From positions 62,001 through 126,000 of the forward strand of contig NZ_MRBL01000007.1 in assembly GCF_001969855.1 (NCBI RefSeq): 64,000 nt of DNA, read 5' to 3'. The position numbers and the translations under genes were made by a program. The notes under the pieces were generated by a model. That model searched no databases and was not told where the DNA came from. It saw only the letters and a program-made list of their open reading frames with translations. Origin of the DNA: Bacillus haynesii (GTDB lineage: Bacteria; Bacillota; Bacilli; Bacillales; Bacillaceae). Below, piece after piece: positions 44,466 to 55,165 of this stretch (within the stretch, counting starts at the first letter, position 1; each line of letters begins with the position of its first letter).

Positions 44466-45619
44466 GTCACTTATTTCAGACGTACACCCGCTGGAATATC
44501 AATATTAAAAAAGCGAAAGGCACGATCGTTCAAGATGAGAAGGGGAACGCCTATCTCGATTTCGTCCAGGGAATCGCGGTCTGCAATCTCGGGCATTGCC
44601 CTGATTCAGTAACAGCTGCTGTCAAAAATCAGCTTGATAATGTCTGGCATGTTTCCAATTTGTTTCAAAATGATCTTCAAGAAACGGTTGCACAGCTTCT
44701 TGCCAAAAACAGTGCAGGCGATCTCGTCTTCTTTTGCAACAGCGGGGCGGAAGCGAATGAAGGGGCGGTAAAGCTCGCGCGAAAACATACGCAAAAAACA
44801 AAAATCGTAACGTTTCAGCAATCGTTCCACGGCCGCACGTATGCGGGCATGGCTGCAACCGGACAGGAAAAGATCAAGCTCGGGTTCGGGCCGATGCTAG
44901 AAGGGTTCCATTACCTCCCTTACAACGAGCCGAAAGCATTTGCCGAATTGCAGGACGAAAAAGATATCGCGGCGGTGATGCTGGAGCCGATACAAGGCGA
45001 AGGCGGCGTCATCCCGGCGAGCAGAGAATTTCTGCAGAGCGTTCAAGATTTTTGCCGAGATAAGCAGGCTCTCCTTATCGTTGACGAAGTTCAAACCGGA
45101 ATCGGCCGCACCGGTAAGGTTTTTGGATATGAACACGAAGGGCTGTCACCCGATATCATCACCGTCGCGAAAGGGCTAGGCAGCGGTTTTCCGGTCGGAG
45201 CAGTCATCGGGAAAAAAGAGCTTTCAGAAGCGTTCTCGCCGGGTTCCCACGGCACGACATTCGGAGGGAACATGCTGGCGATGGCTGCGGCAAACGCCAC
45301 GTTGGAGACCATTTTAGAGAGCAGCTTTCTCGAAGAAGTGAGCGCCAAAGGAGCATTTTTGCATCAACAGCTGAAAGATAAGCTCCAATTTCCGCTTGTG
45401 AAAGATATCCGCGGGAAAGGGCTGATCGCCGGAATCGAGTGCAAAGAACCCGTGCAGCCGTTGATCGAAGCGCTTCAAAAGGAAGGGTTGCTCGTTCTTC
45501 CTGCGGGTCCGAACGTCATCAGGCTCCTGCCGCCGTTGACGGTTGCGAAAAGCGAAATCAAAGCGGCCGTGGAGAAGCTGAAAGTTGTCATGGCAAATCA
45601 TTCGGCTGTAAAGCAGTAA
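44462..45619 (+). CDS. argD: Acetylornithine aminotransferase ArgD
   Basis: 385 residues, class-III PLP aminotransferase: FCNSGAEANEGAVKLAR, VDEVQTGIGRTG, and PLP lysine in ITVAKGLGSGFP (about 236). Makes N-acetylornithine from the semialdehyde. GTG start overlapping the argB stop (GTGA), preceded by AAAAGGAGG. Confidence 0.94.
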   Translation: MSHLFQTYTRWNINIKKAKGTIVQDEKGNAYLDFVQGIAVCNLGHCPDSVTAAVKNQLDNVWHVSNLFQNDLQETVAQLLAKNSAGDLVFFCNSGAEANEGAVKLARKHTQKTKIVTFQQSFHGRTYAGMAATGQEKIKLGFGPMLEGFHYLPYNEPKAFAELQDEKDIAAVMLEPIQGEGGVIPASREFLQSVQDFCRDKQALLIVDEVQTGIGRTGKVFGYEHEGLSPDIITVAKGLGSGFPVGAVIGKKELSEAFSPGSHGTTFGGNMLAMAAANATLETILESSFLEEVSAKGAFLHQQLKDKLQFPLVKDIRGKGLIAGIECKEPVQPLIEALQKEGLLVLPAGPNVIRLLPPLTVAKSEIKAAVEKLKVVMANHSAVKQ

Positions 45620-45639
45620 TTTTTTTTGAAATGAAAGTA

Positions 45640-45675
45640 TAAAAATTCATGAATATCACTATTTATTCATCAAAG
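45640..45675 (+). promoter_or_regulatory. ARG-box-like operator between argD and carA
   Basis: The 67-bp gap between argD and carA holds TTCATGAATATCAC and TATTTATTCATC, two inverted ARG-box-like halves resembling the operator before argC. An internal AhrC site would let carAB-argF be controlled apart from argCJBD. No clear internal -35/-10 was found. Confidence 0.5.
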
Positions 45676-45686
45676 GTGGGCATAAG

Positions 45687-46751
45687 ATGGAAGGATATTT
45701 AGTTCTTGAAGATGGTACATCCTTCAGCGGTGAACTGGACGGTCTTGACGGCTGCACCGGTGAAGTCGTTTTTTTTACAGGCATGACCGGTTATCAGGAG
45801 GTTTTGACAGACCCTTCATATAAAGGCCAGATTATTGTCTTTACGTATCCGCTGATCGGCAACTACGGAATGAATGAAAGCGATGATGAAAGCAAACGGC
45901 CTCAGGTGAAAGGCGTTGTCGTCTATGAAGCGTGCGACAGGTTTTCCCATCATCAGGCGACAGAAAGCCTTCGGGAATACTTGGCGAAGTGGGATGTTCC
46001 GCTTTTGTCGCACGTGGACACAAGAGCGGTTGTTCAGCATATCAGGGCAAAGGGGACGCTGAATGCCAGACTGACGAAACAAAAGGACGACATCCCGGCT
46101 CCGCGCCAGCTGGAAAACTATGCGGCACAGGTTGCCGGACAAAACGAAAACGGCGCTTTTGGGGAAGGCAATCCGCATATTGCGCTGATCGATTTCGGCT
46201 ATAAAAAGTCGATCGCTTCATCGCTTGTAAACCGGGGCTGCAAAGTAACGGTCGTTCCCTATCAAGAGATGGACGGCATTTCGAAGCTGAATCCGGACGG
46301 GGTCGTCCTTTCAAACGGGCCGGGCGATCCGAAAGCAATCCTTCCATATATGGATGTGCTCCGGGATATCATCTCTTCATATCCGACGCTCGGCATCTGC
46401 CTCGGGCACCAGCTGATCGCGCTCGCATTCGGAAGCGATACGTATAAGCTTCCGTTCGGCCACAGGGGAGCCAATCATCCGGTCATGGATAAAGAGACCG
46501 GACGCGTGTTCATGACAAGCCAAAATCACAGCTATGTCGTCGATCGGGACACCATCAGCCAAAATGAATTTTCCGTCAGGTTTCATCATGTCAACGACGG
46601 TTCAGTAGAAGGGCTGATGCATAAAACACTGCCTGTCATATCCGTTCAGTTTCATCCGGAAGCCCATCCGGGACCGGCTGAAAGCGAATGGATATTCGGC
46701 GAATATTTGCAGAAATTGAACGAAGCAAGGAGAGAGATCGCCCATGCCTAA
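45687..46751 (+). CDS. carA: Carbamoyl-phosphate synthase small subunit CarA, arginine-specific
   Basis: 354 residues: N-terminal CPSase small-chain domain and C-terminal class-I glutamine amidotransferase with catalytic Cys in LGICLGHQL (about 237) and His/Glu in QFHPEAHPGP. Passes ammonia to CarB. Its place in the arginine operon marks it as the arginine-repressed paralogue, separate from PyrAA. RBS AAAGGTGGG. Overlaps carB by 8 bp. Confidence 0.94.
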   Translation: MEGYLVLEDGTSFSGELDGLDGCTGEVVFFTGMTGYQEVLTDPSYKGQIIVFTYPLIGNYGMNESDDESKRPQVKGVVVYEACDRFSHHQATESLREYLAKWDVPLLSHVDTRAVVQHIRAKGTLNARLTKQKDDIPAPRQLENYAAQVAGQNENGAFGEGNPHIALIDFGYKKSIASSLVNRGCKVTVVPYQEMDGISKLNPDGVVLSNGPGDPKAILPYMDVLRDIISSYPTLGICLGHQLIALAFGSDTYKLPFGHRGANHPVMDKETGRVFMTSQNHSYVVDRDTISQNEFSVRFHHVNDGSVEGLMHKTLPVISVQFHPEAHPGPAESEWIFGEYLQKLNEARREIAHA

Positions 46752-49700
46752 AGATCAAACCATCAAAAGCATTCTCGTTATCGGATCGGGGCCGATAATC
46801 ATCGGGCAGGCCGCTGAATTCGACTACTCCGGAACACAGGGCTGCATGGCGCTGAAAAGCGAAGGCTACCGGGTGATTCTCGTCAACAGCAATCCGGCGA
46901 CAATCATGACCGACGAATCTTTTGCAGATGAAATCTATTTTGAGCCTTTGACAGTGGAAAGCCTCACACAAATCATCAAGCGCGAAAAACCGGACGGACT
47001 GCTCGCCAATCTGGGCGGACAGACAGCGCTGAATTTAGCTGTCGAGCTCGAAAAGGCCGGCATTCTTAAAGCATACGGGGTGAAGCTGCTTGGAACATCT
47101 GTCGATACGATCGAAAAAGGGGAAGACAGGGAAAAGTTCCGCGCCTTGATGAAAGAGCTGAACGAACCTGTGCCGGCTTCAGAAATTGTTGACAATCAAG
47201 ATGATGCGCTTCGTTTTGCGCTCTCAATCGGTTTTCCGATTATCGTGCGGCCGGCCTATACATTGGGCGGAAAAGGAGGCGGCATCGCGGCGACGAAAGA
47301 GGAGTTACTGCCTTTAATCGAAAGCGCCCTCCTCGCAAGTCCGATCCATCAATGCCTTGTCGAAAAAAGCATTGCCGGTTTTAAAGAAATCGAATACGAA
47401 GTCATGCGGGACAGAAACAATACATGCATTACCGTTTGCAATATGGAAAACATCGATCCGGTCGGCATCCATACGGGGGATTCGATCGTTGTCGCTCCGT
47501 CGCAGACATTAACGGATGCGGAATATCAAATGCTGCGTTCTGCCAGCTTAAAGATCATTTCCGCGCTCGATGTCGTCGGCGGCTGCAACATTCAATTCGC
47601 CCTGGACCCGGAGAGCAAAAACTATTATGTCATCGAGGTTAATCCGAGAGTAAGCCGTTCATCAGCGCTCGCCTCAAAAGCGACCGGCTATCCGATCGCA
47701 AAAATGGCGGCTAAACTGGCAGTCGGCTACACGCTTGCCGAGCTGAAAAATCCGCTCACAGATTCGACGTATGCAAGCTTCGAGCCTGCGCTTGACTATG
47801 TCGTCGTCAAATTTCCGCGCTGGCCGTTCGATAAATTCAAACAAGCCGACCGTAAGCTCGGCACGAAAATGAAAGCGACAGGGGAAGTCATGGCGATTGA
47901 CCGCAATCTTGAAGCGGCCCTGCAAAAAGCGGTCGCATCCCTTGAGCTGAAAACGTCAGGAACACATTTGCCTGAACTTGGCGGCGTATCTTCAGAAGTG
48001 TTGTGGAAGCTGCTTGAGACCCCTGATGACCGCCGTTTCTTTGCGGTCATGGAGCTGCTGAGCAGGGGGACTTCCATCAGCGAGATACACGAGAAAACGA
48101 AAATGGATTACTACTTCCTTCATGTCTTTTCTAACATCATACAGCTGGAAAACACGTTAATGGAGCAGGGGGACGCGCTGTCCGTCAGCCTTTTGCAAAA
48201 GGTGAAAGAAAAGGGATTTACCGACTTTACGATCGCTTCCCTCACCGGAAAGACGGAAGAAGAAGTGCGCGCGCTCCGCAAGAAAATGGGCATTGCCGCA
48301 TCCTTTAAAATCGTCGATACATGCGCAGCTGAATTTGATGCGAAGACAAATTATTTTTACTCAACGTATTTCGGGAAAAGCGACGGAGACATCACTCAAA
48401 AAACGAAAAAGCGGGCATTGATCATCGGTTCAGGCCCGATTCGGATCGGCCAGGGGGTCGAGTTTGACTACAGTGCCGTGCACGGCGTCATGACGCTGAA
48501 AAACCTCGGGTTTGAAACGATCATGCTGAACAACAACCCGGAAACCGTCAGCACGGATTATGAAATGGCAGACCGTCTGTATTTTGAACCGATTACACCC
48601 GAGCATATTCTTAATGTCGCTGAAGCAGAAGACATCGACTTTGCGATTGTTCAATTCGGCGGCCAATCCGCAATCAATGTAGCGGAAGCGATTGAAAAAG
48701 CGGGTATCACCCTGCTTGGGACATCATCGGAAACCCTTGACATACTTGAAGACCGCGATCAATTTTATCAGCTTCTTGACGAGCTCGGCATCTCCCATGC
48801 CAAAGGAGAAACAGCTTCATCAAAAGCGGAAGCGGTGCAGAAAGCAAACGAAATCGGCTATCCTGTGCTGATCAGGCCGTCATATGTGATCGGCGGAATG
48901 GGCATGATGATCGTTCACTCTGAAGCGGAGCTCAGAGAGCTGCTGGGCGGGGCATCGCAAATGCCTTACCCGATTCTGATCGATCAATACGTATCCGGAA
49001 AAGAGTTTGAAATCGACCTTGTCAGCGATGGCGACGATCTTTATATCCCGACTTATATCGAGCATATTGAAAAAGCGGGCGTGCATTCAGGTGACAGCTA
49101 CGCGATTTTGCCGGGGCCTTCGGTAACTCCGGAGATGAAAAACGCCGCTCGTGATGCTGCCGCAAAAATCGTCCGCAAGCTCGGATTTAAAGGCATTATG
49201 AACATTCAATTTATAGCTGATGCGGATGAACTGCTCATCCTTGAAGTCAATCCGAGGGCGAGCCGGACAGTTCCGGTTGTCAGCAAGGTGATGGGAGTTC
49301 CGATGATCCCGCTTGCGGCGAAACTGTTAGCCGGTTCGTCACTCAAAGAATTGAAGCCCGCTGCCAAAAATTCGCGCGGCATTGCCGTGAAGTTTCCGGT
49401 CTTTTCATCACACGCTATTCAGGATGTCGATTTGAAGCTTGGGCCGGAAATGAAATCGACTGGTGAAGGCATGTATGTCGGCTTCAATCCGGAAAGCGCC
49501 CTGAAGAAAATCTTTGCGGGAATCTGGCAAACGAAAGGCTGCATTTACATGGAAGGGGCCGGCGAGCTCCGTTCTCTCGCAGAGCAGGCGGGCTTCACCG
49601 TACAATCAGACGATTTTTCGGGCTGGATCAAACGGAAAGACAAAGCGCTGCACATCCATTTAGCCGAATCAAAAGAGGCGAGAAAGCAGCGGATAGAAGC

Positions 49701-49833
49701 CGTCACCCACGGTGTGGCGGTGATGACGGAAGAAGAGACGGTGCGGGCATTTTTGACGAGCGGGCATGGAACGACTAAAGCCGTGTCGCTAAAAGATTTA
49801 TATAAAAAGGAAGTGGAGACATGTCTACTGTAA
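46744..49833 (+). CDS. carB: Carbamoyl-phosphate synthase large subunit CarB, arginine-specific
   Basis: 1029 residues with two homologous ATP-grasp halves ([19 protein letters not shown] and [19 protein letters not shown]) and a C-terminal allosteric MGS-like region (short, ~100 residues). Slightly shorter than the pyrimidine-type CarB (about 1070), as known for the arginine enzyme of Bacillus. Makes carbamoyl phosphate for ArgF. Overlaps carA by 8 bp and argF by 13 bp. Confidence 0.95.
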   Translation: MPKDQTIKSILVIGSGPIIIGQAAEFDYSGTQGCMALKSEGYRVILVNSNPATIMTDESFADEIYFEPLTVESLTQIIKREKPDGLLANLGGQTALNLAVELEKAGILKAYGVKLLGTSVDTIEKGEDREKFRALMKELNEPVPASEIVDNQDDALRFALSIGFPIIVRPAYTLGGKGGGIAATKEELLPLIESALLASPIHQCLVEKSIAGFKEIEYEVMRDRNNTCITVCNMENIDPVGIHTGDSIVVAPSQTLTDAEYQMLRSASLKIISALDVVGGCNIQFALDPESKNYYVIEVNPRVSRSSALASKATGYPIAKMAAKLAVGYTLAELKNPLTDSTYASFEPALDYVVVKFPRWPFDKFKQADRKLGTKMKATGEVMAIDRNLEAALQKAVASLELKTSGTHLPELGGVSSEVLWKLLETPDDRRFFAVMELLSRGTSISEIHEKTKMDYYFLHVFSNIIQLENTLMEQGDALSVSLLQKVKEKGFTDFTIASLTGKTEEEVRALRKKMGIAASFKIVDTCAAEFDAKTNYFYSTYFGKSDGDITQKTKKRALIIGSGPIRIGQGVEFDYSAVHGVMTLKNLGFETIMLNNNPETVSTDYEMADRLYFEPITPEHILNVAEAEDIDFAIVQFGGQSAINVAEAIEKAGITLLGTSSETLDILEDRDQFYQLLDELGISHAKGETASSKAEAVQKANEIGYPVLIRPSYVIGGMGMMIVHSEAELRELLGGASQMPYPILIDQYVSGKEFEIDLVSDGDDLYIPTYIEHIEKAGVHSGDSYAILPGPSVTPEMKNAARDAAAKIVRKLGFKGIMNIQFIADADELLILEVNPRASRTVPVVSKVMGVPMIPLAAKLLAGSSLKELKPAAKNSRGIAVKFPVFSSHAIQDVDLKLGPEMKSTGEGMYVGFNPESALKKIFAGIWQTKGCIYMEGAGELRSLAEQAGFTVQSDDFSGWIKRKDKALHIHLAESKEARKQRIEAVTHGVAVMTEEETVRAFLTSGHGTTKAVSLKDLYKKEVETCLL

Positions 49834-50771
49834 ACATCGGGGTGACCCGGGAGATCAATCTGTCAGGCAAGGATTTTTTAAGCCTGAAAGACTTTTCAAA
49901 AGAAGAGATCGTCTATTTGCTGAAAGAGGCTGCGGCAATGAAGCAAAATAAAATTCAAGACATCTTTAAAGGAAAAACATTGGCGATGATCTTTGAAAAA
50001 TCGTCGACGAGAACGCGCGTATCGTTTGAAGCCGGAATGGCGCAGCTCGGCGGAAACGCCCTGTTTTTAAGCAGTAAAGACATGCAGCTGGGCAGAGGGG
50101 AAACGATCGCAGATACCGCGAAAGTGCTTTCGGGGTATGTCGACGCGATCATGATCCGCACATTCGAACACGAAAAAGTCGAAGAGCTTGCCAAGCACGC
50201 CGAGATTCCCGTGATCAACGGATTGACCGATCTTTTTCATCCGTGTCAGGCGCTTAGTGACCTCTTGACGATTCAAGAGATGAAAGGAACATTAAAAGGG
50301 CTGAAAGCCGTTTATGTTGGAGACGGAAACAATGTCGCGCATTCGCTGTTAATCGGCTGCGCGAAGGTGGGATGCGATATTACGGTGGCTTCGCCTAAAG
50401 GGTATGAGCCGAATCAGGACGTGGTGAAACTGGCCGAGGCATTCGCCGAAGAATCCGGAGCTGCCGTCACAATCACAAATGACCCCGTGTCAGCCATTCA
50501 ACATGCGGATGTCATCTATTCCGATGTTTTTACCAGCATGGGTCAGGAGGAGGAAGCCGAAGAACGGATGAACATCTTTGCTCCTTACCAGGTCAACGGA
50601 ACGCTTGTCTCCCATGCCAAACCGGATTACGTCTTTCTGCACTGCCTTCCTGCCCACCGGGAGGAAGAGGTCACCGCAGAGATCATCGACGGTCCGAATT
50701 CAGCGGTATTTCAGCAGGCTGAAAACCGTCTGCACGTCCAAAAAGCTTTATTAAAAGCACTGTTATCTTAA
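49821..50771 (+). CDS. argF: Ornithine carbamoyltransferase ArgF
   Basis: 316 residues. Carbamoyl-phosphate motif [10 protein letters not shown] (about 58-67), HPCQALSDL, and ornithine-binding HCLPAHR (about 273). Makes citrulline from ornithine and carbamoyl phosphate. Last gene of the operon; a strong terminator follows. Confidence 0.95.
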   Translation: MSTVNIGVTREINLSGKDFLSLKDFSKEEIVYLLKEAAAMKQNKIQDIFKGKTLAMIFEKSSTRTRVSFEAGMAQLGGNALFLSSKDMQLGRGETIADTAKVLSGYVDAIMIRTFEHEKVEELAKHAEIPVINGLTDLFHPCQALSDLLTIQEMKGTLKGLKAVYVGDGNNVAHSLLIGCAKVGCDITVASPKGYEPNQDVVKLAEAFAEESGAAVTITNDPVSAIQHADVIYSDVFTSMGQEEEAEERMNIFAPYQVNGTLVSHAKPDYVFLHCLPAHREEEVTAEIIDGPNSAVFQQAENRLHVQKALLKALLS

Positions 50772-50777
50772 ATGAAA

Positions 50778-50808
50778 AACAGCTGATCCATTGATCAGCT
50801 GTTTTTTT
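50778..50808 (+). terminator. Terminator of the arginine operon
   Basis: AACAGCTGATC - CATT - GATCAGCTGTT perfect 11-bp stem, then TTTTT, 6 bases after argF. Abuts the uppP stop. Confidence 0.9.
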
Positions 50809-51619
50809 AGGCGAATATCAAAACGGCGATGCCGATGACAAAGCAGTAAATTGAGAAATAAACCAAGTTTCCTTTCGCCATAATATTCATGAACCAGCGC
50901 AATGAGAAGTATGTAGCGATAATCGATGCGATGAACGCAAACAAATAAGGAAGGAAAAGCTCTCCTAAACGCGGATCATGAAAAATATCGGTCATGCTTA
51001 AAATGGTTCCGCCAAGGCTGACCGGTATGTACAGCAAAAATGAAAACCTGAGCGCAGTTTCAGATTTGAGGCCGAGCGCCATCGCAGGAACGATCGTCGC
51101 TCCCGAACGGCTGATGCCAGGAATAAGTGCAACCATTTGCGACAAGCCGATGATCACGGCGTCTCTCAGTCTGATTTCGCCGTCGTTTTTCCGGCCGCGC
51201 AAATTTCGAATGAGAAACAATGCCAGACCCGTGATCAGCAAAGTAACCGCGGTGATCCGGACGCCGTCTTTAAAGAAAGCCGAAATCTCATCATCAAATA
51301 AAACGCCGATGACACCGGCAGGAATCGTGGCAATGATCAGATAGATGATAAACCTGAAGTCCGCTTTTCCTTTTTCATTTTTTGATGTGACATAAGACAG
51401 CCCGTTTACCGCCAGCCTGAAAATATCGTTTTTATAAACGAGCAGTACGGCAATTAAAGAACCGGCATTCATCAAAAGCTCAAAACTGAAACCTTCAATG
51501 TTCAAGCCCAAAAAGTGCTGTGCCAGCACCAAGTGGCCGCTTGACGAAACAGGGATCGGCTCTGTGAATCCCTGAAGCAACCCTAAAAGGATATACTTGA
51601 TCAACATTAAAAAATCCAT
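50807..51619 (-). CDS. uppP: Undecaprenyl-diphosphatase UppP (BacA family)
   Basis: 270 residues, about eight membrane helices; the active-site motifs [17 protein letters not shown] (here [12 protein letters not shown], where many family members have LTEFLPVSSSGH) and [10 protein letters not shown]. Recycles undecaprenyl diphosphate for wall synthesis and can confer bacitracin tolerance. The E-P-I-P variant suggests a BacA paralogue of the Bacillus YubB-like kind. Ends in the argF terminator. Confidence 0.88.
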   Translation of the reverse strand: MDFLMLIKYILLGLLQGFTEPIPVSSSGHLVLAQHFLGLNIEGFSFELLMNAGSLIAVLLVYKNDIFRLAVNGLSYVTSKNEKGKADFRFIIYLIIATIPAGVIGVLFDDEISAFFKDGVRITAVTLLITGLALFLIRNLRGRKNDGEIRLRDAVIIGLSQMVALIPGISRSGATIVPAMALGLKSETALRFSFLLYIPVSLGGTILSMTDIFHDPRLGELFLPYLFAFIASIIATYFSLRWFMNIMAKGNLVYFSIYCFVIGIAVLIFA

Positions 51620-51800
51620 GATACTCCTCCGTTTCCCACAAGTTGTGACGCCCTTTTAAAAGACGGAATGAACGGGCGATTCGTTTCAATTTTCGGAACG
51701 CTTTTCTCATTAAACTACACAAAGCAAACAGATGTAAAGATAAAATCGACATGTTTTTTGAGAGAACGGGGCAATCTAATGGTAAAAGGGAGTGAAGCAA

Positions 51801-51980
51801 ATGGGACAGCAGCGTCAATTCCGGCCGGGCCAAAAAGCGCCCAATAATGGAGTGTATGTGGAGATCGGCGAAACGGGAAGCATGGTTCAGAACCCTCAGC
51901 AAATCAAATTGAGCGCCGGCGAGTTCTTCCCTGAAACCTCCAACCATAACCGGCTCTGGACATATAAAAGAAAGCCTTAA
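51801..51980 (+). CDS. yjzC: YjzC-family small protein, 59 residues
   Basis: 59 residues: FRPGQKAPNNGVYVEIGETG ... VQNPQQIKLSAGEFFPETSNHNRLWTYKR (two fragments), matching the YjzC family. ATG 51801 lies 8 bases after GGGAG. Downstream of argF and upstream of yjzD as in B. subtilis. Function unknown. Confidence 0.8.
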   Translation: MGQQRQFRPGQKAPNNGVYVEIGETGSMVQNPQQIKLSAGEFFPETSNHNRLWTYKRKP

Positions 51981-51983
51981 AAA

Positions 51984-52014
51984 ACAGCCGTCGGTTTTTT
52001 CGGACGGCTGTCTG
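51984..52014 (+). terminator. Terminator of yjzC
   Basis: ACAGCCGTC (51984-51992) and GACGGCTGT (52003-52011) with a T-rich loop and CTG after. Followed by a second hairpin at 52027. Confidence 0.6.
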
Positions 52015-52026
52015 CCAAAAGCAAAA

Positions 52027-52051
52027 AACCCCGCTTTTAAAAGCAGGGGTT
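52027..52051 (-). terminator. Terminator of yjzD
   Basis: AACCCCGCTTTT and AAAAGCAGGGGTT pair (one unpaired base). On the minus strand followed by TTTTTTGC. Stem starts at the yjzD stop. Confidence 0.75.
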
Positions 52052-52237
52052 TTAATGTTGACTTGCATCCTGTTTAACAGGCATAATTTCTCCAAGAACA
52101 ATAACGGCTGCGGTGATGATAAAGCCCATAATGACACTGGTTTGAAGGTCATACCCAGCGCCGTTCATGGCGCCGACAATGTAGCAGGCCATCTGTGTCA
52201 AAAGAAATGTCCAGAAAAAAGCGACCACAAATCGCAT
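52052..52237 (-). CDS. yjzD: YjzD, DUF2929-type small membrane protein
   Basis: 61 residues, two membrane helices (RFVVAFFWTFLLTQMACYIVG and SVIMGFIITAAVIVLGEIM). ATG 52235-52237 behind GAGGTGGG. Function unknown. Confidence 0.78.
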   Translation of the reverse strand: MRFVVAFFWTFLLTQMACYIVGAMNGAGYDLQTSVIMGFIITAAVIVLGEIMPVKQDASQH

Positions 52238-52477
52238 GTTTCCCACCTCGTCCTTCTCATTCAATTCTAAAACTTATCATACCATATACATAGCCGGCTG
52301 GAAAAGACATTTTAGTGAACAAGACAGGGCTTTCACCCCTGATTTCAGAAATACCAGAAAGGGCATTTAATTAAAGTTCATTTTTCATCATAAAGACTGG
52401 GACTTTTCCTTATTCGTTTGATGCACGTGCGACATAAAATAATGAGCAGATTACGGCAGGAAGGAGGCAGGCAAGTG

Positions 52478-53212
52478 ATGAAAATAACCGAACGTTTTTT
52501 TCAAGTGGATTCAGAATGGAATGTGGTTCATCTTCCGTACAGGCCGAACGGTTTTCTGGTGTTCATTTTCGGTGACCGGAACCATTTCGTCGGGGAAGAT
52601 TCGAGTTTCTGGCTTCAGCATTACGGGAGGAATCAGCTTCTAACGGGCCTGAGAAACAAAGGCTACACCCTGGTAAACAGCAATTTATTCGGCAGGCACT
52701 GGGGCTCCGAAAAAGCGGTTGCATACGCCAAGCAGCTGATTCATTACGTGTTCAAACAAGAGATTTTAAATGAAAAAATTCATCTATTGGCGGAAGGCAC
52801 AGGCGCGCTCATTGCAGATGAACTCCTTCGCTCGATCCCGGAACAAATACGTTCTGCAGCGATGGTTAATCCTTGCCTCGATCTTCAGGCTCATCATAAG
52901 CGAGAAAAAGAAAACAAGTTTTTCTACAAACAGTTTATTAAAGAAATTGCCGAAAGCTACGGAATTTCGGAGCGGGAGGCTGCCGATTATCCGTTCAAAA
53001 GCATCTCCCCTTACCACAATCTCGTGCCCGTCCATATTTGGCAAAGGCTGAACGGCTCACCGTATCCGTATATGATTCATGCCAAAACGTTTGAGGAGCG
53101 CCAGCTTAAAGGCCGTCACAGCGTGGGACTTACCCTGCACCTGTCTGAACATCCTCAGCGCATTCATTCAGCAATCGCGAACTTTTTCAAAACGCATGAA
53201 AAAGTCTTATAG
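52478..53212 (+). CDS. yjaU: YjaU, alpha/beta-hydrolase-like protein
   Basis: 244 residues from ATG 52478, or one codon longer from GTG 52475; AAGGAGG lies 7-10 bases upstream. The frame is open to 52418 without a ribosome site. The middle contains [19 protein letters not shown] and AMVNPCLDL, like an alpha/beta hydrolase whose nucleophile elbow (G-x-S-x-G) is replaced by GTG, so it is probably not a catalyst of the usual kind. Position matches B. subtilis yjaU. Confidence 0.68.
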   Translation: MKITERFFQVDSEWNVVHLPYRPNGFLVFIFGDRNHFVGEDSSFWLQHYGRNQLLTGLRNKGYTLVNSNLFGRHWGSEKAVAYAKQLIHYVFKQEILNEKIHLLAEGTGALIADELLRSIPEQIRSAAMVNPCLDLQAHHKREKENKFFYKQFIKEIAESYGISEREAADYPFKSISPYHNLVPVHIWQRLNGSPYPYMIHAKTFEERQLKGRHSVGLTLHLSEHPQRIHSAIANFFKTHEKVL

Positions 53213-53298
53213 AGAATAGAATAATAGCAGCCCGCAAATGCTAAAAAGGGCTGTTTTTTGCTTGGCTAAAAAAGCTGAAACGAAAGGTGGTCCATCGA

Positions 53299-53874
53299 AT
53301 GAAGCCGGCACTTGTATATGGAGCAGATGAGTTCTTCGGCCTTTCATTTTGTGAACATCTTCTTGAAGAGGGTGTAAATATAGATGTCAAGTTGGAGCAA
53401 ACAAGCGATGAAAAAAAGCTGATGTACCTTGAAGAGCGGCTGATGTGGCTGGGCAGAAACCGGAATTTCCGCCTCATTGAAAAAGAGCTTGAAGCCCCAT
53501 ACGAACAAGTCTTTATCCAATACACAGGCTCCGTGCCGGAAGAAGCGCTTGCTGCAGGCATTGAAAACAAGCCTGTTATTCTGTTTGTCTATCAAGACCA
53601 ATTCGAAGAGGATTTACGGGCCAGCATGGAGGAAAAGGGCGTTGAACTGATCGTGCTTCCGGAACTGTTCGGTCCGTGGGACATCAAGGCAGAGGATAAA
53701 CAAAACAGAGACGGAGCGCTTTTTGTAAACGACGCGGCCGCACAAGCCGCTGCCTGTGCTGTCCAAAAAGACTTTTCAGCATTGCAGTTTGTAAAGAAGA
53801 CGCCATACGAAAAAGCCGATGAGATCATTGAAGAATGGAGCAGACAAATGTCTACATTTTTCGACAAAAAATAA
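53299..53874 (+). CDS. yjaV: YjaV, hypothetical protein
   Basis: 191 residues. N-terminus KPALVYGADEFFGLSFCEHL looks like a nucleotide-sugar-epimerase style first strand. ATG 53299 follows AAAGGTGG. Position between yjaU and med matches B. subtilis yjaV. No characterised role that I know of. Confidence 0.72.
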   Translation: MKPALVYGADEFFGLSFCEHLLEEGVNIDVKLEQTSDEKKLMYLEERLMWLGRNRNFRLIEKELEAPYEQVFIQYTGSVPEEALAAGIENKPVILFVYQDQFEEDLRASMEEKGVELIVLPELFGPWDIKAEDKQNRDGALFVNDAAAQAAACAVQKDFSALQFVKKTPYEKADEIIEEWSRQMSTFFDKK

Positions 53875-53961
53875 GAAAGATCTTCCTAATTTACACTTGA
53901 AAGGATACAATAAAGATAGATTTGAATTGCTGGTTTTTTTTGAAAGGGAGTTGAATATGGC

Positions 53962-54915
53962 ATGGTGTACAGGCTTGTCGCGATTTTTTTCATTCTCCTG
54001 GCGCTAAGCGGCTGCGGACAATCGCCGCTGAAAGGGAAAATCGAAAAAGTCGGTTTGCTTGTCCCTGATACGATAAGTGATCAAGTATGGGGAACCAAAG
54101 GATATAAAGGATTATTAAGAATACAATCCGTCTACAATGTCGATGTCTATTATAAAGAAGGAATCGATAATGACGCGGCTATTAAAATGGCTGTAGAAGA
54201 TTTTCACAAAAAAGGCGTCAATCTGATCTATGGGCACGGAAGCGAATACGAAAAAGCCTTTAATGAGATATGCAAAGATTATCCTGATATTCATTTTGTT
54301 TTAATGAACTCTAAAGCCGAACACCAAAATGTGACAAGCATATCACTTGAGGGAGAAGCGATGGGGTTTTTCGGCGGAATGACGGCGGCCCATCAGTCAA
54401 AAACAAAGAAAATCGGAGTCCTCGCAACATATAAATGGCAGCCTGAAGTAGAAGGGTTTGCCGAAGGGGCAAAATATCTCGATCCGGACATTGAGGTGAT
54501 GACAGAATACGTCGGCCAGTGGGACGACAGCGAAAATGCCGTCAAACTGTATGAAAAAATGAAGAAGGCAGGCGCGGATGTTGTGTATCCGGCCGGAGAC
54601 GGGTATAATGTCCCTGTCATTGAACAAATCAAAAAGGACGGGCTGTACGCGATCGGCTATGTAAGCGACCAGTCGGAATTGGGTGAGAATGTCGTTTTGA
54701 CAAGCACCATACAGCATGTAGACGACGCTTATGAACTCACCGCCGACGAGTTTAATAAAGGAACGCTTAAAGGCGGCAAGCGGTCCTTTGACATTCAAGA
54801 AGGCGTCATCGAGATGGGGAAATTCAGCCCTGTTGTCGATCCGTCATTTCAAGAAGAGATGAAACGGCTGATTGACGAATACAAAAAAACAAACAAACTG
54901 CCAAACGAACATTGA
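53962..54915 (+). CDS. med: Med, lipoprotein regulator of competence (BMP family)
   Basis: 317 residues, lipoprotein with lipobox LSGC (Cys18) and a BMP/PnrA-type nucleoside-binding fold (KVGLLVPDTISDQVWGTKGY; WQPEVEGFAEGAKYLDPDIEV; YPAGDGYNVPVIEQIKKDGLY). Strongly like B. subtilis Med, a positive regulator of comK. Start ATG 53962 chosen by the match to that N-terminus; GGGAG lies 17 bases upstream. Cotranscribed with comZ (10 bp). Confidence 0.9.
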   Translation: MVYRLVAIFFILLALSGCGQSPLKGKIEKVGLLVPDTISDQVWGTKGYKGLLRIQSVYNVDVYYKEGIDNDAAIKMAVEDFHKKGVNLIYGHGSEYEKAFNEICKDYPDIHFVLMNSKAEHQNVTSISLEGEAMGFFGGMTAAHQSKTKKIGVLATYKWQPEVEGFAEGAKYLDPDIEVMTEYVGQWDDSENAVKLYEKMKKAGADVVYPAGDGYNVPVIEQIKKDGLYAIGYVSDQSELGENVVLTSTIQHVDDAYELTADEFNKGTLKGGKRSFDIQEGVIEMGKFSPVVDPSFQEEMKRLIDEYKKTNKLPNEH

Positions 54916-54925
54916 GGTGATCAAA

Positions 54926-55111
54926 GTGCACGAAAAATCGATGGAATTTTTGCAAATTGCCATGAAATACGTTCCGGAAGCGAAGGCAGAAATGGAGAAA
55001 GCGGGAATCGAACTTTCGCCGGAAATGCTTGAGCCGTTCATGAACCTGTTTACAAAAGTGATGGCCGAGGCTTACGAGCTCGGTAAAGCGGACGCCGGTT
55101 CAGACGCCTGA
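54926..55111 (+). CDS. comZ: ComZ, repressor of comG
   Basis: 61 residues, helical: EKSMEFLQIAMKYVPEAKAE ... PFMNLFTKVMAEAYELGKAD, very like B. subtilis ComZ. GTG 54926 is 6 bases after TGAGGTGATC. ComZ lowers transcription of the comG operon. It is coupled to med, so positive (Med) and negative (ComZ) competence inputs share one transcript. Confidence 0.88.
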   Translation: MHEKSMEFLQIAMKYVPEAKAEMEKAGIELSPEMLEPFMNLFTKVMAEAYELGKADAGSDA

Positions 55112-55133
55112 CTTAAACGCCCGCAAACGGTTA

Positions 55134-55165
55134 AAAAGCCACTTTTCAGAAGAAGTGGCTTTTTT
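55134..55165 (+). terminator. Terminator of med-comZ
   Basis: AAAAGCCACTT and AAGTGGCTTTT pair around TTCAGAAG, followed by T; ends at the convergent yjzB stop and may serve both. Confidence 0.85.

Noticed and set aside
44022..44470. Two overlapping ~140-codon antisense frames across argB
   Set aside because: Opposite to a well-supported argB; no ribosome sites.
53881..53961. ATG at 53957 as start of med
   Set aside because: Different frame from the Med protein; the ATG at 53962 gives the lipoprotein signal matching B. subtilis Med.
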